A stretch of DNA of 64,000 bases from Weissella oryzae SG25 (GCF_000691805.2 NZ_DF820493.1:23061-87060), one strand, 5' to 3'. Positions 1-9,999 are shown, counted from the first letter of the stretch. Notes: a model not told the origin generated them from the sequence alone. Made by a program: numbers and translations.

Positions 1-678
1 TTGATTCATTAGTTCAAAGGCATTATTAGGGCGAACCGAACCACCATAAAGAATCCGAATTTGGGCGGCAATTGCTTGACCGTACATATCCGCTAAGGTT
101 GCCCGCATAATATGCAAGCTTTTTTGAACACTTTCTGCATTCATTGCTTGGCCTGAACCGATTGCTTGGGTTGGTTCATAAGCCAACATTAGTTGCGCCG
201 CTGTTTTTGCTGGAATCCCTTTTAATGACTCAATCACTTGATTTACAACCCAGTGCATATGGTCATCGTTTGAAACCAATTGGATATTTTCATCAATCGC
301 AATAATTGGTAACAAGCCATTTCGTAGTGCCGCTAAAACCTTTAAATTAACCATCTCATCTGTTTCACGAAAATAATTACGTCGTTCTGAATGACCAATA
401 ATCACATAACTAACCCCTAGATCAGCCAGCGCTGCTGGGCTAGTTTCTCCGGTATAAGCACCCCGATCTTCCCAGTAAACATTTTCAGCACCAATTAAAA
501 TTGGGCTTCCCTTTGCCGCATGAACCATTGACGTTAGTAATACATCTTGTCCCGCCAATACAGTATCGACTTCTGGATATTTTACTAATTGCTTTGCAAC
601 ATCTTTAATATAAGCTGTAACTTCGCCTGGTAATTTATTCATTTTCCAGTTGGCAATCACAATTGGTCGTCGTGCCAT
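1..678 (-). CDS. tpiA: Triose-phosphate isomerase, C-terminus cut by window edge
   Basis: Interconverts dihydroxyacetone phosphate and glyceraldehyde 3-phosphate in cytosolic glycolysis. The reading frame is open from the ATG at 678 to the window edge (226 codons), so about 25 C-terminal residues are missing compared with the usual 250. Visible signatures are the N-terminal IVIANWKMNK with the catalytic Asn and Lys, the catalytic-His motif IIGHSERR, the catalytic-Glu motif AYEPTQAIGSG, and the phosphate-binding LYGGSVRP near the truncated end. A GGAGGC Shine-Dalgarno sits just before the start. It is probably monocistronic from the promoter next to it. Confidence 0.96.
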   Translation of the reverse strand, partial: MARRPIVIANWKMNKLPGEVTAYIKDVAKQLVKYPEVDTVLAGQDVLLTSMVHAAKGSPILIGAENVYWEDRGAYTGETSPAALADLGVSYVIIGHSERRNYFRETDEMVNLKVLAALRNGLLPIIAIDENIQLVSNDDHMHWVVNQVIESLKGIPAKTAAQLMLAYEPTQAIGSGQAMNAESVQKSLHIMRATLADMYGQAIAAQIRILYGGSVRPNNAFELMNQ

Positions 679-723
679 TTTATTTGCCTCCAAAACTTTG
701 GTTAAAATCTAGCTGTAATGCTC

Positions 724-732
724 ATTATAACA
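724..732 (-). promoter_or_regulatory. Probable extended -10 promoter of tpiA
   Basis: On the minus strand TGTTATAAT forms an extended -10 (TGn plus TATAAT, with TATAAT at 724-729) about 50 bases before the tpiA start. No good -35 is seen at the right spacing, as is usual for extended -10 promoters. Confidence 0.5.
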
Positions 733-779
733 ATCTTAAGTATAGGATAAAGCAATAAAAGTGCAAAGCTGCTTTAAGG

Positions 780-1919
780 TTAATCAATAAAAAGATTATC
801 AATCCGTCGCATCTTAGCATCTATTTTTAATTGTAATAACTTTAATCCCATTTTAGAACTCGTAGGTTTAATGTCAGTCTGCGAATCTAAGGCTAAAATT
901 TGCCAGCCAGTCCCAATTTTACTTAAGGAATTATGTTTTGTAGCATAGTAATCATCACCAAGCAAAACAGCTGTTCCTTTAACGCCCAGAAGCGCCCCTA
1001 CGAGATGATAGTGAAAGCGCGTAGTTACCCAAAGCTGATCCTTTTTATAGGGAATACCCTTTTGCCAAATATCCCAAAAACCATAAAATTTTAGCCGCGC
1101 TTTAATATCAGGAAAATCATTCCAAACATCAGAGAAAAATAGCCAATTATCATCTGGAATCATTGCTTCCAAAACCCCAATTTTTTTAGTTTGATTTTCC
1201 GGTCGCTCCAAAAATTTAATTAACTTAGCAATAAAATTCTGTTCATCATCCATTGAGCTAAACGAACTAATCGATAGTAATATATCCGGATTGTCATCAC
1301 TAACATTAAGTTTCAATGCATCTAACTTTTTTGCCATAAAAACATCATCAACTTCATACTGGGTGCCATTAATCTTAGCGCTCTCTTGGTCACGAACTCC
1401 AAAATAGTCAAAAACTGGCACATATTTTTCTGCTAAACAATCAGCATATAATGATGAAATTGGCGTTAAGCCTAGTCCAGTAGCAAACAATTTCACTTGT
1501 GGATTATGATCCTTAACATATTTTAGTAGCGGGAAAAAAAGATAGGTTCTAGTAAAAACATCTTGATCAACTGAAAAATACCCACCACCTAATAGATGAA
1601 TTGATTGTGCATTCATCAAGTGATTAATACCCGCACTATTTCGCGGATCATTCCCTTCTAACGCTTCAAATAACTTCTCGGGGTTGGTTAAACTTGCTCC
1701 ATCACTCTCAGCCTTATAAATTGCATTCCAAACAGTGTCAACAAAAATAATATTTTCAAAATCATTTGCAAATAAAAACTGAGCTCGGGCCGGGAAGGGT
1801 ACATCCAAGGTTACTTTAGCCTCAGGGTGGTGGATCTTAAAATACTTCAGCCAAGTTCTAACAATCATTTCATCGCCAAAATTAGGGTAGCCAGCTGTTG
1901 ATATTAAGTAGTATTCCAT
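780..1919 (-). CDS. Polysaccharide pyruvyl transferase family protein
   Basis: 379 residues resembling the polysaccharide pyruvyltransferase family (CsaB/WcaK type), whose members transfer pyruvate from PEP onto glycan sugars or act in exopolysaccharide export. Supporting signs are the N-terminal GYPNFGDEMI, the central IHLLGGGYFS, the GVRDQESAK segment and the C-terminal TTRFHYHLVGALLG with a conserved His. An ATG six codons upstream (1937) is in frame, but GGAGG lies inside those codons and is correctly spaced for the ATG at 1919, so the shorter start is chosen. No glycosyltransferase neighbour is present, so the substrate cannot be inferred. Confidence 0.75.
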   Translation of the reverse strand: MEYYLISTAGYPNFGDEMIVRTWLKYFKIHHPEAKVTLDVPFPARAQFLFANDFENIIFVDTVWNAIYKAESDGASLTNPEKLFEALEGNDPRNSAGINHLMNAQSIHLLGGGYFSVDQDVFTRTYLFFPLLKYVKDHNPQVKLFATGLGLTPISSLYADCLAEKYVPVFDYFGVRDQESAKINGTQYEVDDVFMAKKLDALKLNVSDDNPDILLSISSFSSMDDEQNFIAKLIKFLERPENQTKKIGVLEAMIPDDNWLFFSDVWNDFPDIKARLKFYGFWDIWQKGIPYKKDQLWVTTRFHYHLVGALLGVKGTAVLLGDDYYATKHNSLSKIGTGWQILALDSQTDIKPTSSKMGLKLLQLKIDAKMRRIDNLFID

Positions 1920-2018
1920 TATTAAAGCTTCCTCCATATTATCAATATTGCATTACTCCCCATAGCATTTAGCAACCATTCGTTTTTCTCAAAATTACTA
2001 TTTTATTATTAAATAAAA

Positions 2019-2085
2019 TAACAGGTTCCTTCTTAGCTGGCTAACTTTTGAATTAAAGTATCGCCAATAAAGGAACCTGTTTTTA
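2019..2085. terminator. Terminator downstream of ptsI (bidirectional)
   Basis: Inverted repeat AACAGGTTCCTT / AAGGAACCTGTT with a long loop containing an inner GGC/GCC pairing. A T-rich run follows on the minus strand after ptsI, and a T5 run on the plus strand. Confidence 0.75.
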
Positions 2086-2094
2086 CTCATCTAC

Positions 2095-3819
2095 TTAATT
2101 ATTAATGGACGACTCAACCAAAGCCTTTACTTCATCATTTGTGTCCATATCCAAAGCCTGTTCAGCCAATGCTTGCATTGCTGTCGTGTCTAGCTTCTTC
2201 ATCAATGAACGCGCTTGAAGCATTGAGGTTGCTGACATCGAGAACTCATCCAAGCCCATACCAACTAAAAGTGGTAGTGCAATCGGATCCCCAGCCATCT
2301 CGCCACACATGGCAGCAAACTTACCATGATCATGCGCCGCATCAATCACATTCTTAATCAAACGCAAAATCGATGGATTATAGGGCTGGTAAAGATATGA
2401 AATCTTATCATTACCACGATCAGCAGCCATTGAATATCCAATCAAATCGTTAGTTCCAATTGAAAAGAAATCCACTTCTGCTGCAAACTTATCAGCTAAG
2501 ATTGCAGCTGCTGGCACTTCAATCATAATTCCTAATTTAATGTCTTCAGCAACTAAAATCCCTTGCGCTTCTAACTTAGCCTTTTCCTCGTCGAAAATTT
2601 TTCGCGCAGCTCGGAATTCTGGTAAGGTGGCTACCATTGGGAACATAATCCATAAGTTACCATAAACCGATGCCCGTAGTAGAGCCCGTAGCTGTGTGCG
2701 GAAGATATCATCGCGATCCAAGGAAATACGAATTGCACGGTAACCCAAGAAAGGATTTTCTTCTTTAGGTAAAGGTAGATATGGTAAGTTTTTATCACCA
2801 CCGATGTCCATTGTTCGAACAGTAACAGTCTTGCCTGCCATGCCTTCTAAAACAGCCTTATAGGCAGTAAACTGCTCTTCTTCAGTTGGTAACTCTTTTG
2901 AATCCATATAGAGGAATTCGGTACGATAAAGGCCAACGCCTTCTCCACCATTATCAAGTACACCTGCTAAGTCTTTAGGCGTCCCAATATTTGCACCAAT
3001 CATGAAGACTTTACCATCAGCTGTTACTGATTCCTTATCCTTCAACTTGGCCCATTCAGCCTTTTGAGCAAGATATTGGTTTCCCTTAGTCTGATAGGCA
3101 CTTATTTGCTCACCGCTTGGTTCAACAATTGCAAGTCCGTCTAAGCCATCCAGAATCATCATCTGACCATCAGCAATTTTTTGCGTAGCAACTTCAGAAC
3201 CCACAATTGCGGGAATCTCTAAAGTCCGTGCCATAATGGCTGCATGCGCAGTTCGACCACCAATATTAGTGATGAAACCCTTAACAAAATTACGGTCCAA
3301 TTGAGCTGTATCTGATGGTGTCATATCATTAGCAACAATGATAACTTCTTCATCAATCAAAGCCGGATTTGGCAACTGCTTATTCAATAGATGTGCCAAA
3401 ACACGTTTGGTCACGTCACGAATATCAGCCGCCCGTTCAGCCATATAAGGATTATCATCTGCCATGCCTTCAAACATTGCAATGTAAGTATCTGTAATTG
3501 CTGTAAGCGCTGCTTCAGCATTTACTTTATCCGTTGTAATCTGCCCTTCGATTCCCGCCGATAACTCTGGGTCTTCAAGAACCATAATATGTGCAGTAAA
3601 GACTTCAGACTCTGCTTCGCCCATGCTTACTAGTGCTTTAGCTTTAATTTGTTCCAAATCTGCCTTTGATGCATCAAAGGCCGCTCTAAGGCGGCCTTTT
3701 TCTGCTTCAACGTTATCAATTGTACGTTGTTCAAAAGACAAATCAGGATCAACGAGCTTGTATGCTTTCGCAATTGCAACACCGTTTGATGCAGCAATCC
3801 CCCTAATTTCATCTGCCAT
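2095..3819 (-). CDS. ptsI: Phosphotransferase system Enzyme I
   Basis: 574 residues, the normal length for Enzyme I. It autophosphorylates from PEP and passes phosphate to HPr, starting PTS sugar uptake in the cytosol. Seen in order: the N-terminal HPr-binding and phosphohistidine domain with [12 protein letters not shown] (active-site His about residue 190), then the PEP-utilising barrel with [10 protein letters not shown], the arginine and Asp/Glu ligands in [21 protein letters not shown], and CGEMAGDP near the C-terminus. The start has GAGGG eight bases upstream. It follows ptsH by 25 bases and is surely co-transcribed with it. Confidence 0.98.
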   Translation of the reverse strand: MADEIRGIAASNGVAIAKAYKLVDPDLSFEQRTIDNVEAEKGRLRAAFDASKADLEQIKAKALVSMGEAESEVFTAHIMVLEDPELSAGIEGQITTDKVNAEAALTAITDTYIAMFEGMADDNPYMAERAADIRDVTKRVLAHLLNKQLPNPALIDEEVIIVANDMTPSDTAQLDRNFVKGFITNIGGRTAHAAIMARTLEIPAIVGSEVATQKIADGQMMILDGLDGLAIVEPSGEQISAYQTKGNQYLAQKAEWAKLKDKESVTADGKVFMIGANIGTPKDLAGVLDNGGEGVGLYRTEFLYMDSKELPTEEEQFTAYKAVLEGMAGKTVTVRTMDIGGDKNLPYLPLPKEENPFLGYRAIRISLDRDDIFRTQLRALLRASVYGNLWIMFPMVATLPEFRAARKIFDEEKAKLEAQGILVAEDIKLGIMIEVPAAAILADKFAAEVDFFSIGTNDLIGYSMAADRGNDKISYLYQPYNPSILRLIKNVIDAAHDHGKFAAMCGEMAGDPIALPLLVGMGLDEFSMSATSMLQARSLMKKLDTTAMQALAEQALDMDTNDEVKALVESSINN

Positions 3820-3844
3820 CGTTTATCCCTCAATGAGTTGTCTT

Positions 3845-4111
3845 TTAGTCAACTAAACCTTCAGCTGACATAGTGTTAGCAATTGCATCAAGTGCTTCTG
3901 TTTCATCTTCACCCTCAGCAGTAATCTTAACTTCAGCACCTTGACCAACACCAAGTGACATAACACCCATAATTGACTTCAAATTTACATCTTTACCTTG
4001 GTATGACAAAGTAACACTTGATGAGAACTTTGAAGCAGCTTGAACCAACAAAGTTGCTGGACGAGCGTGGATACCTGTTTCGGCTACAATGTGAAATTCG
4101 CGTGATTCCAT
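3845..4111 (-). CDS. ptsH: Phosphocarrier protein HPr
   Basis: 88 residues. HPr accepts phosphate on His15 (in [10 protein letters not shown]) from Enzyme I and hands it to PTS permeases. Ser46 (in [12 protein letters not shown]) is the regulatory site phosphorylated by HPr kinase, encoded at 8669-9610, to form the CcpA corepressor. The frame is open upstream, but AAGGAG lies seven bases before the ATG at 4111 and the resulting length is canonical, so that start is used. First gene of the ptsHI operon. Confidence 0.98.
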   Translation of the reverse strand: MESREFHIVAETGIHARPATLLVQAASKFSSSVTLSYQGKDVNLKSIMGVMSLGVGQGAEVKITAEGEDETEALDAIANTMSAEGLVD

Positions 4112-4194
4112 GATAAAAATCTCCTTAGATCTGTTTTTCTCTTTTTTATAAAGGTCAAAAATCCACAATAAATATAGATTTGACTACATCAACC

Positions 4195-4223
4195 ATTCTA
4201 GCAGGTTTGTAAGGCATTCGCAA
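4195..4223 (-). promoter_or_regulatory. ptsHI promoter
   Basis: Minus-strand -35 TTGCGA (4218-4223), 17-base spacer, -10 TAGAAT (4195-4200), placed about 85 bases before the ptsH start. It overlaps a cre-like element. Confidence 0.65.
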
Positions 4224-4232
4224 GCGCTTTCA
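4219..4232 (-). promoter_or_regulatory. cre-like CcpA site at the ptsHI promoter
   Basis: TGAAAGCGCTTGCG matches the cre consensus TGWAANCGNTNWCA at 12 of 14 positions. It overlaps the -35 hexamer of the ptsHI promoter, where CcpA binding would interfere with or modulate initiation. Confidence 0.45.
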
Positions 4233-4266
4233 TCTAATTTTCAAAGTATATTTTATTTTTTTATAA

Positions 4267-4446
4267 TTAATTTTCTAACTCTCGCACATAAGTTACAACC
4301 CCGTCTAAATCAGCAATCCCACGAACTGTATTCTGATAAGGATAATTGCGCCAAATATTATAAAAATCTAAATAATTATCTTTGGTAACTTGAAAACTAT
4401 CAATCTCACCATTGTGTAAGTCAGCTAAAAGCGCTTTAAAATCCAT
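4267..4446 (-). CDS. Small hypothetical protein, 59 residues
   Basis: A short complete reading frame (starting MDFKALLADLHN, ending YVRELEN) with a strong GGGAGG Shine-Dalgarno six bases before the ATG. The composition is acidic and aromatic, with a YLDFYNIWRNYPYQ segment, and codon use looks native. There is no signal peptide, membrane segment or Cys motif. I do not recognise the family. It lies between ptsH and fabH on the same strand, but the ptsHI promoter lies downstream of it, so it is not obviously part of that operon. Confidence 0.7.
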   Translation of the reverse strand: MDFKALLADLHNGEIDSFQVTKDNYLDFYNIWRNYPYQNTVRGIADLDGVVTYVRELEN

Positions 4447-4517
4447 ATTAAACCTCCCATGAACTAACTACAATTTTACCACTATCCCAGCGATAAAAGA
4501 ATTTTCTTAAACACAAA

Positions 4518-5489
4518 CTAAAACGTTAGCAAAATTGAGCCATAAGTAAAACCAGCACCAAAACCGGTCAACAAAATCCGCTTACCAGTTAAATCATTAT
4601 TAGTCCGATACTCATCTAACCCAATCGCAATTCCTGCTGCCGAAGTATTGCCATATTTAATTACATTTTGCGCAAATTTTTCTAGCGGTTGCCCGAGTTC
4701 GTCAGCCAAGGCTTCAATGATTCTTAGATTGGCTTGATGCAAAACAAAATAGTCAATATCAGCTGGCACTAGCGCATTATCGGCCAAGAAGGTCTTGATA
4801 TGCGTTGGAATCAAACGTAACACTTCACTAAAGACCTCACGCCCTTCTTGATGAAAGGCCGTTATCTCTGGATAGTTGTCCGCTTTCAGCTCCTTGAGGG
4901 GTGGAATTTTACCAGACTGAACAACCCGGTCATTGCCAATGGTATGGAGCGATTCTGCCGCTAAAACGCCATCTTCGCTGGCTCCTAAAACAAAAGCCGC
5001 TGCGCCATCACCAAAAAAAACGGCTGAAGTTCGGTCTGTAAAATCCATCATCTTCGAATTAACCTCAGCTGCAATCACTAAGACTCTATCATAATTTGCT
5101 GTTTGTAAAAACTTGTCAGCCGTGCTTAGTGCGAAGATAAAGCCCGCACAGGCGGTTGATATATCATAGGCAAAAGCCTTACTTGCACCAATATTACGCT
5201 GAACCAATGCCGCCGTTGAAGGCGCTAATCCATCGGGCGTAAAGGTCGCAACAATGATTAAGTCTATATCATTAGCCGATAGACCGGCTTGTATCAAGGC
5301 TTTTTGCGCCGCTTTAGTTGCTAAATCAGATGTATTTTCACCTTCTAGTGAAATATGTCGTGTCTTAATTCCGGTATGCTTTTGAATCCAGGCATCACTG
5401 GTTGGCATTATTTGTGCCAATTCATCGTTATCGATAACATTGTTAGGTACATAATGCGCTGATGCTAAAATTCTACTACCTTGCGTCAT
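4518..5489 (-). CDS. fabH: 3-oxoacyl-ACP synthase III
   Basis: 323 residues with the full KAS III catalytic triad: Cys in STACAGFIFAL (about residue 113), His in LHQANLRIIEAL, and Asn in YGNTSAAG. It condenses acetyl-CoA with malonyl-ACP to start fatty acid synthesis. GAGGA precedes the ATG at 5489. It stands apart from other fab genes here, 23 bases after trxB on the same strand, so it may be co-transcribed with trxB. A second, canonical fabH elsewhere in the genome cannot be excluded. Confidence 0.9.
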   Translation of the reverse strand: MTQGSRILASAHYVPNNVIDNDELAQIMPTSDAWIQKHTGIKTRHISLEGENTSDLATKAAQKALIQAGLSANDIDLIIVATFTPDGLAPSTAALVQRNIGASKAFAYDISTACAGFIFALSTADKFLQTANYDRVLVIAAEVNSKMMDFTDRTSAVFFGDGAAAFVLGASEDGVLAAESLHTIGNDRVVQSGKIPPLKELKADNYPEITAFHQEGREVFSEVLRLIPTHIKTFLADNALVPADIDYFVLHQANLRIIEALADELGQPLEKFAQNVIKYGNTSAAGIAIGLDEYRTNNDLTGKRILLTGFGAGFTYGSILLTF

Positions 5490-5511
5490 GTTACGTCCTC
5501 GTTATTAATGC

Positions 5512-6477
5512 TTACTCAGCTACTGAGTTCGCATTCTCCATATTAGCTTGCGTAATTTTAAAGTTCTCATTGTAATTGAAGGCATTTTGGCCAGCAATTG
5601 CACCATCACCAACGGCCGTAGTGATTTGCCGTAAAGTTTTCTCACGAACATCGCCAATTGCAAAAATTCCCGCCTGCTTTGTCTGCATTGCATCGTCAGT
5701 TACTACCCAACCTTGCTCGTTCGTCACCCCTAAATCAGTAAAAGCTTCTGATACCGGAAGAACTCCAACGTAGATAAAGACGCCAGCAGCAGGAATAAAG
5801 CTTTGTTCCTGTGTTTTTACATTACGCACATTAACACCGCTAACCCGATTGTCAGCTCCTGTAATCTCTTCAACAACTGTATCCCAAACAAAATCAATTT
5901 TTTCATTAGCAAAAGCGCGGTCTTGCAAAATCTTTTGTGCTCGTAAACTATCACGACGATGAATAACCGTCACATGGTCAACAATCCCCGCTAAATAAGT
6001 TGCTTCTTCGATTGCTGAATCCCCGCCGCCAATCACAACAACTTCTTGGTTACGGAAAAAGCCACCATCACAAACGGCACAGTAAGAAACACCTCGTCCT
6101 GTAAATGTTTCTTCACCAGGTACACCCAGCTTTTTATAAGCAGCACCGGTAGCAAGAATTACTGTATTCGTAATATATTGATCCACATCAGTAACAACCT
6201 GCCATGTCTTATCTGGTAGCGTTTCAATGTGTTGTACCGTACCAAATGCATATTCAGCACCAAATTTTGTCGCTGAAGCGTACATTTTTTCAGAAAGGTC
6301 AGGCCCCAACACTAATTCAAACCCGGGATAGTTTTCAATTTCAGCTGTATTGTTCATTTGACCGCCATATATTCCCCGGTCGATCATTAAGACCGACATA
6401 TTAGCACGCGAAGTATAAGTAGCAGCCGTCATACCACCAGGGCCAGCCCCAATAATAATTGTATCGTAGTGCTTCAT
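5512..6477 (-). CDS. trxB: Thioredoxin-disulfide reductase
   Basis: 321-residue NADPH-dependent flavoenzyme that reduces thioredoxin. Seen: N-terminal FAD motif GAGPGGM (residues 10-16), redox-active Cys133 and Cys136 in CAVCDGGFF, NADPH-binding GGGDSAIEEA, and a C-terminal FAD contact AIGDVREKTLRQITTA. An upstream in-frame ATG exists at 6501, but GGAGGAAAACAAT leads directly into the ATG at 6477, which gives the family's normal N-terminus. Confidence 0.97.
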   Translation of the reverse strand: MKHYDTIIIGAGPGGMTAATYTSRANMSVLMIDRGIYGGQMNNTAEIENYPGFELVLGPDLSEKMYASATKFGAEYAFGTVQHIETLPDKTWQVVTDVDQYITNTVILATGAAYKKLGVPGEETFTGRGVSYCAVCDGGFFRNQEVVVIGGGDSAIEEATYLAGIVDHVTVIHRRDSLRAQKILQDRAFANEKIDFVWDTVVEEITGADNRVSGVNVRNVKTQEQSFIPAAGVFIYVGVLPVSEAFTDLGVTNEQGWVVTDDAMQTKQAGIFAIGDVREKTLRQITTAVGDGAIAGQNAFNYNENFKITQANMENANSVAE

Positions 6478-6587
6478 ATTGTTTTCCTCCGTACATAACA
6501 CTAACTATTTGTTAGCTTCAATATAATATTTTACCCGCTTACCTAGCTTTTTTCCAGTCATTAACCTTAAACCAAATAAGTCAGTCA

Positions 6588-6632
6588 AAATAAAAACGGC
6601 TGCTTGATCGCTTTGACCAGTCACCCGTTTCC
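6588..6632 (-). terminator. Probable terminator downstream of galU
   Basis: Minus-strand AAACGG / CCGTTT stem with an interrupted inner stem, followed by TTTATTTT, 13 bases after the galU stop. Confidence 0.55.
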
Positions 6633-6644
6633 TTTTTAGCTAAA

Positions 6645-7520
6645 TTAATCTAAGTCTTTAGCCAAATCTTTCAAATATGCTCGCAACTTATCTTTTGTCT
6701 GTGGGTGCTCTAACCCAAACTCGATATTAGTTGTCAAGAAACCAATCTTTGAGCCGACATCAAAACGGCGACCCTTAAAATTATGAGCATAAACGTGTTG
6801 GCGCTTGTTTAGTGAATCGATTGCATCAGTAAGTTGAATTTCATTTCCCTTACCTGGTGCAGTCTGCTCCAATTCTTCAAAAATTTCAGGCGTCAAAAGA
6901 TAGCGACCAATAATTGCCAAGTTTGAAGGTGCATCTTCAGGCTTAGGCTTTTCAACGAAAGAATTTACTTGGTACAAACCATCTTCAAGTTCCATCTCAG
7001 GTGCAATCACCCCATACTCAGAAACTTGATCATGTGGCACTTCCATAACAGCTAACGTTGACTCGCCAGTCTTCTCATAGCGCTCAATCAACTGCTTAGT
7101 CAATGGCACTTCATCGGTCATCAAATCATCACCAAGCATTACCACAAAGGGCTCATCACCAATAAATGTCTTGGCAGTCAAAACGGCATCACCAAGGCCA
7201 CGTGGGTGTGATTGGCGAATGAAGTACAAATTAATGTCAGTTGTTTCTTCAACAATCTTAAGTAATTCATCCTTACCCTTATCCCGCAAGTTATTCTCTA
7301 GTTCAGGATTAGAATCAAAATGATCTTCAATTGAACGCTTTGACTTACCATCAACAATGACGATATCTTCGATTCCTGAAGCCAAAGCTTCCTCAATAAT
7401 AAATTGAATAGTTGGCTTATCGACAATAGGTAACATTTCCTTAGCTAATGCTTTAGTAGCTGGCAAGAAACGAGTTCCAAGTCCTGCGGCTGGAATAATT
7501 GCTTTACGTACTGGTTTCAT
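6645..7520 (-). CDS. galU: UTP-glucose-1-phosphate uridylyltransferase
   Basis: 291 residues. Makes UDP-glucose from glucose 1-phosphate and UTP for envelope glycans. Seen: nucleotidyltransferase signature [19 protein letters not shown] near residue 10, the MLGDDL metal-binding loop, [12 protein letters not shown], and [10 protein letters not shown]. The ATG at 7520 is chosen although the frame is open further up. Its AAGGG lies in the last codons of gpsA, 7 bases away, so galU is translationally linked behind gpsA. Confidence 0.96.
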   Translation of the reverse strand: MKPVRKAIIPAAGLGTRFLPATKALAKEMLPIVDKPTIQFIIEEALASGIEDIVIVDGKSKRSIEDHFDSNPELENNLRDKGKDELLKIVEETTDINLYFIRQSHPRGLGDAVLTAKTFIGDEPFVVMLGDDLMTDEVPLTKQLIERYEKTGESTLAVMEVPHDQVSEYGVIAPEMELEDGLYQVNSFVEKPKPEDAPSNLAIIGRYLLTPEIFEELEQTAPGKGNEIQLTDAIDSLNKRQHVYAHNFKGRRFDVGSKIGFLTTNIEFGLEHPQTKDKLRAYLKDLAKDLD

Positions 7521-7527
7521 AATAATT

Positions 7528-8547
7528 TTAATTCCCTTCTTGTTGCAGTTCACGTTCCATTAGTGCCGTGACTACTTCTTTTGTATTTTTTCCTTCGTAT
7601 AAAACACTATAAATTGCATCAGTAATCGGCATCGGTACATGTTTAAGCCGGCCTAGCTCATGTACCACCTTAGTCGTTGAAATTCCTTCAATGACCATAC
7701 CCATTTCAGATACGACTTCATCTACCGACTTGTTTTTACCTAATTCAAGACCTGCTCTAAAGTTACGTGAATGTACCGACGTCGCTGTCACAAAGAGGTC
7801 GCCAACACCCGCCAAACCCATAAAGGTTAATGGATTAGCGCCAAAAGCTTGCCCTAGGCGGCTCATCTCTGCCAACCCCCGCGTAAATAGCGCTGCTTTA
7901 GCATTTGCATCAAAGCCTAAGGCTTCAATTGCACCTGCACCAATCGCAATCACGTTTTTTAAAGCACCACCAAATTCAGAACCAACTAGGTCAGTGTTAG
8001 TGTATGCCCTGAAAAATTGGTTTGAGAATGCCGCCTGCATCTGTTTAGCAATTTGTAAATCTTCAGCAGCCATCGTTACCAAAGTAGGATCATGTTTGAT
8101 GACACCTTCAGCATGTGACGGTCCGGCAATAATACCTATGCCCAATCGATTTGCTTGCGGAATTTCTTCTGCCAACATCTCAGACGGACGTTTATAAGTA
8201 TTTGCTTCAATCCCTTTAGTCGCTGCAACTAAAGTAACTTGTTGGTCTAGTGCAACTAACACCGCCGCTAATTGACGTGCTACTTGCCTAGTTGCCTTAG
8301 TCGGAACCACCGTTAATACCATCGTCGCACCCCGCACAGCTGTCTGCATGTCAGCAGTTGCTACAACTGCAGGATGAATCGGATTATCTCCTAAGTATTG
8401 GTGATTACGGTGTAGCTCATTAATTTCATTAACTTGTGTTGGTTTATATGTCCATAGACGAACATCATGGCCGTTCTCAGCTGCCACATGCGCTAATGCC
8501 GTTCCCCACGAACCGGCGCCAAGCACTGCAATAACTTCTTTTCCCAC
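7528..8547 (-). CDS. gpsA: NAD(P)-dependent glycerol-3-phosphate dehydrogenase
   Basis: Reduces dihydroxyacetone phosphate to sn-glycerol 3-phosphate for phospholipids. Seen: Rossmann motif [12 protein letters not shown] at the N-terminus, [44 protein letters not shown] and the C-terminal [14 protein letters not shown]. Two starts compete. The ATG at 8562 has no Shine-Dalgarno, whereas the GTG at 8547 has GGAG nine bases upstream and gives the family's usual short leader (339 residues), so GTG is preferred. It is followed by galU. The usual lactobacillus neighbour lgt is absent between hprK and gpsA. Confidence 0.95.
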   Translation of the reverse strand: MGKEVIAVLGAGSWGTALAHVAAENGHDVRLWTYKPTQVNEINELHRNHQYLGDNPIHPAVVATADMQTAVRGATMVLTVVPTKATRQVARQLAAVLVALDQQVTLVAATKGIEANTYKRPSEMLAEEIPQANRLGIGIIAGPSHAEGVIKHDPTLVTMAAEDLQIAKQMQAAFSNQFFRAYTNTDLVGSEFGGALKNVIAIGAGAIEALGFDANAKAALFTRGLAEMSRLGQAFGANPLTFMGLAGVGDLFVTATSVHSRNFRAGLELGKNKSVDEVVSEMGMVIEGISTTKVVHELGRLKHVPMPITDAIYSVLYEGKNTKEVVTALMERELQQEGN

Positions 8548-8668
8548 AATATTGTTCTCCATTTCGAATTGTTAGATAGTTAAAATCAGACAATATGAGT
8601 ATACTACCATAGATAATTGCAAATAACGAGCAAGCTTAATATATTATTTAATCATCATTCTATTCGAA

Positions 8669-9610
8669 TTATTCACTTTCCGTTGAATTCTTTGCAATTA
8701 AATTGTTCAAATTACGGTTAAAAGTCTCGGTTGCATCAAAGCCCATCTTCTTGGCACGGAAATTCTTAGCTGCTGTTTCAATCAAAACAGCCAAATTCCG
8801 TCCAGTCTGTACGGGTAATACTAGGCGTGGTAGTTCTACATTTTCAATTACCAAGGCATCTTCACTATTACCTAGACGGTCAATTTGTTGTCCATCTTCC
8901 CATTTTTGAAGATGTAAATTGAAGGAAATCGTTGCATGAGATCGCACAGCTCCAGCGCCAAAAAGATTCAAAACATCAATAATACCAACTCCACGTAATT
9001 CCATCAGATTACGTAGGATTGCTGGTGCTTCACCAACTAAATGTTCTTCATCTTGCGCGTAAATGTCAACTCGATCATCAGCAATCAAGCGGTGACCACG
9101 TTGAATTAATTCCAAAGCCGTTTCTGACTTACCAACGCCTGAATCACCAGTAATCAAAACCCCTAAGCCGAAAATATCGACCAATACGCCATGGACTGAC
9201 TCGCGCTCAGCCAGGGCGCCACCAAGAAAATAGGTCATATTTGATAGAATCCGTGAAGAAGTCAAATCAGTCGTTAAAACTGGCACCTGTTTTTCAGCTG
9301 CAACATCCATAAATTCTGGTTTTAACTTGCGCCCAGTTGAAACAACCATTGCAGGCGTTCGGTCAGTCATCATCTTACGCGCCACAAGCATTAGCTCATC
9401 ATGGTTCATCCGCTCCATAAAGGAGGTTTCAGTGATTCCCAATAATTGGACACGTTCAGGAGCATAATAATTAAAATATCCAGTCATTTCAAGCCCAGGA
9501 CGTGAAATATCCGGAGTAGTAATCTGCCGATCTAAATAGTCTTCACCAGTTAATAAACTTAAATGTGTCCGCGCCAGTAAATCGCGAACCGTAATTACCG
9601 AATTTGCCAT
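8669..9610 (-). CDS. hprK: HPr kinase/phosphorylase
   Basis: 313 residues. Phosphorylates Ser46 of HPr in response to glycolytic intermediates and reverses this with phosphate, which sets carbon catabolite repression through CcpA. Seen: N-terminal regulatory domain, Walker A GDSGVGKS (residues 155-162), the following LIADDRVDI with catalytic and metal residues, and the LMELRGVGIIDV signature. AAGGA precedes the ATG at 9610. It starts 14 bases after the stop of the small membrane gene at 9625, implying one operon. Confidence 0.98.
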   Translation of the reverse strand: MANSVITVRDLLARTHLSLLTGEDYLDRQITTPDISRPGLEMTGYFNYYAPERVQLLGITETSFMERMNHDELMLVARKMMTDRTPAMVVSTGRKLKPEFMDVAAEKQVPVLTTDLTSSRILSNMTYFLGGALAERESVHGVLVDIFGLGVLITGDSGVGKSETALELIQRGHRLIADDRVDIYAQDEEHLVGEAPAILRNLMELRGVGIIDVLNLFGAGAVRSHATISFNLHLQKWEDGQQIDRLGNSEDALVIENVELPRLVLPVQTGRNLAVLIETAAKNFRAKKMGFDATETFNRNLNNLIAKNSTESE

Positions 9611-9624
9611 TTTATTATTCCTTC

Positions 9625-9999
9625 TTAGTCATTGCGAGCTAAATAATTTGAAACAACCAAATTAACTAGCCACATAATAATCGAAATTAACACTGCCCAG
9701 CCAAACGAAGTAAATTGAAACCCCTTACCAACAATTGCTGCTGTCAACCATAAAACAGTTCCATTTACAATTAAACCAAATAAACCGAAGGTTAGAATTG
9801 TCAACGGCAAAGCAAGTAGCTGTAAGACTGGTCGTACCAAAGCATTCAGCACTCCCAGAATCAAAGCTGCAATAAAAGCAGTAAAAATCGAATCAATATG
9901 GAGCCCTTGTGAGAAAAAACCCGCCAAGGCTAACAAAGTTATTGCATTAATTACCAAGCGTTGTAGAAAGTGCATTCGTTTAAATTTTATTTCTTTCAT
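9625..9999 (-). CDS. Small membrane protein, phage-holin-4 / YvlD family
   Basis: 124 residues with about four hydrophobic segments (LVINAITLLALAGFF, FIAALILGVLNALV, LPLTILTFGLFGLIVNG, FGWAVLISIIMWLVNL), matching the four-helix holin-like YvlD family often found next to hprK in lactic acid bacteria. The biochemical role is not established. YvlD relatives are linked to envelope stress. First gene of the hprK operon, downstream of a TATACT extended -10 at 10034-10039. Confidence 0.8.
   Translation of the reverse strand: MKEIKFKRMHFLQRLVINAITLLALAGFFSQGLHIDSIFTAFIAALILGVLNALVRPVLQLLALPLTILTFGLFGLIVNGTVLWLTAAIVGKGFQFTSFGWAVLISIIMWLVNLVVSNYLARND

Noticed and set aside
7691..8197. 168-residue plus-strand frame opposite gpsA
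   Set aside because: Antisense shadow of a well-conserved gene, no family similarity.
8703..8909. 68-residue plus-strand frame opposite hprK
   Set aside because: Shadow of hprK with no independent support.
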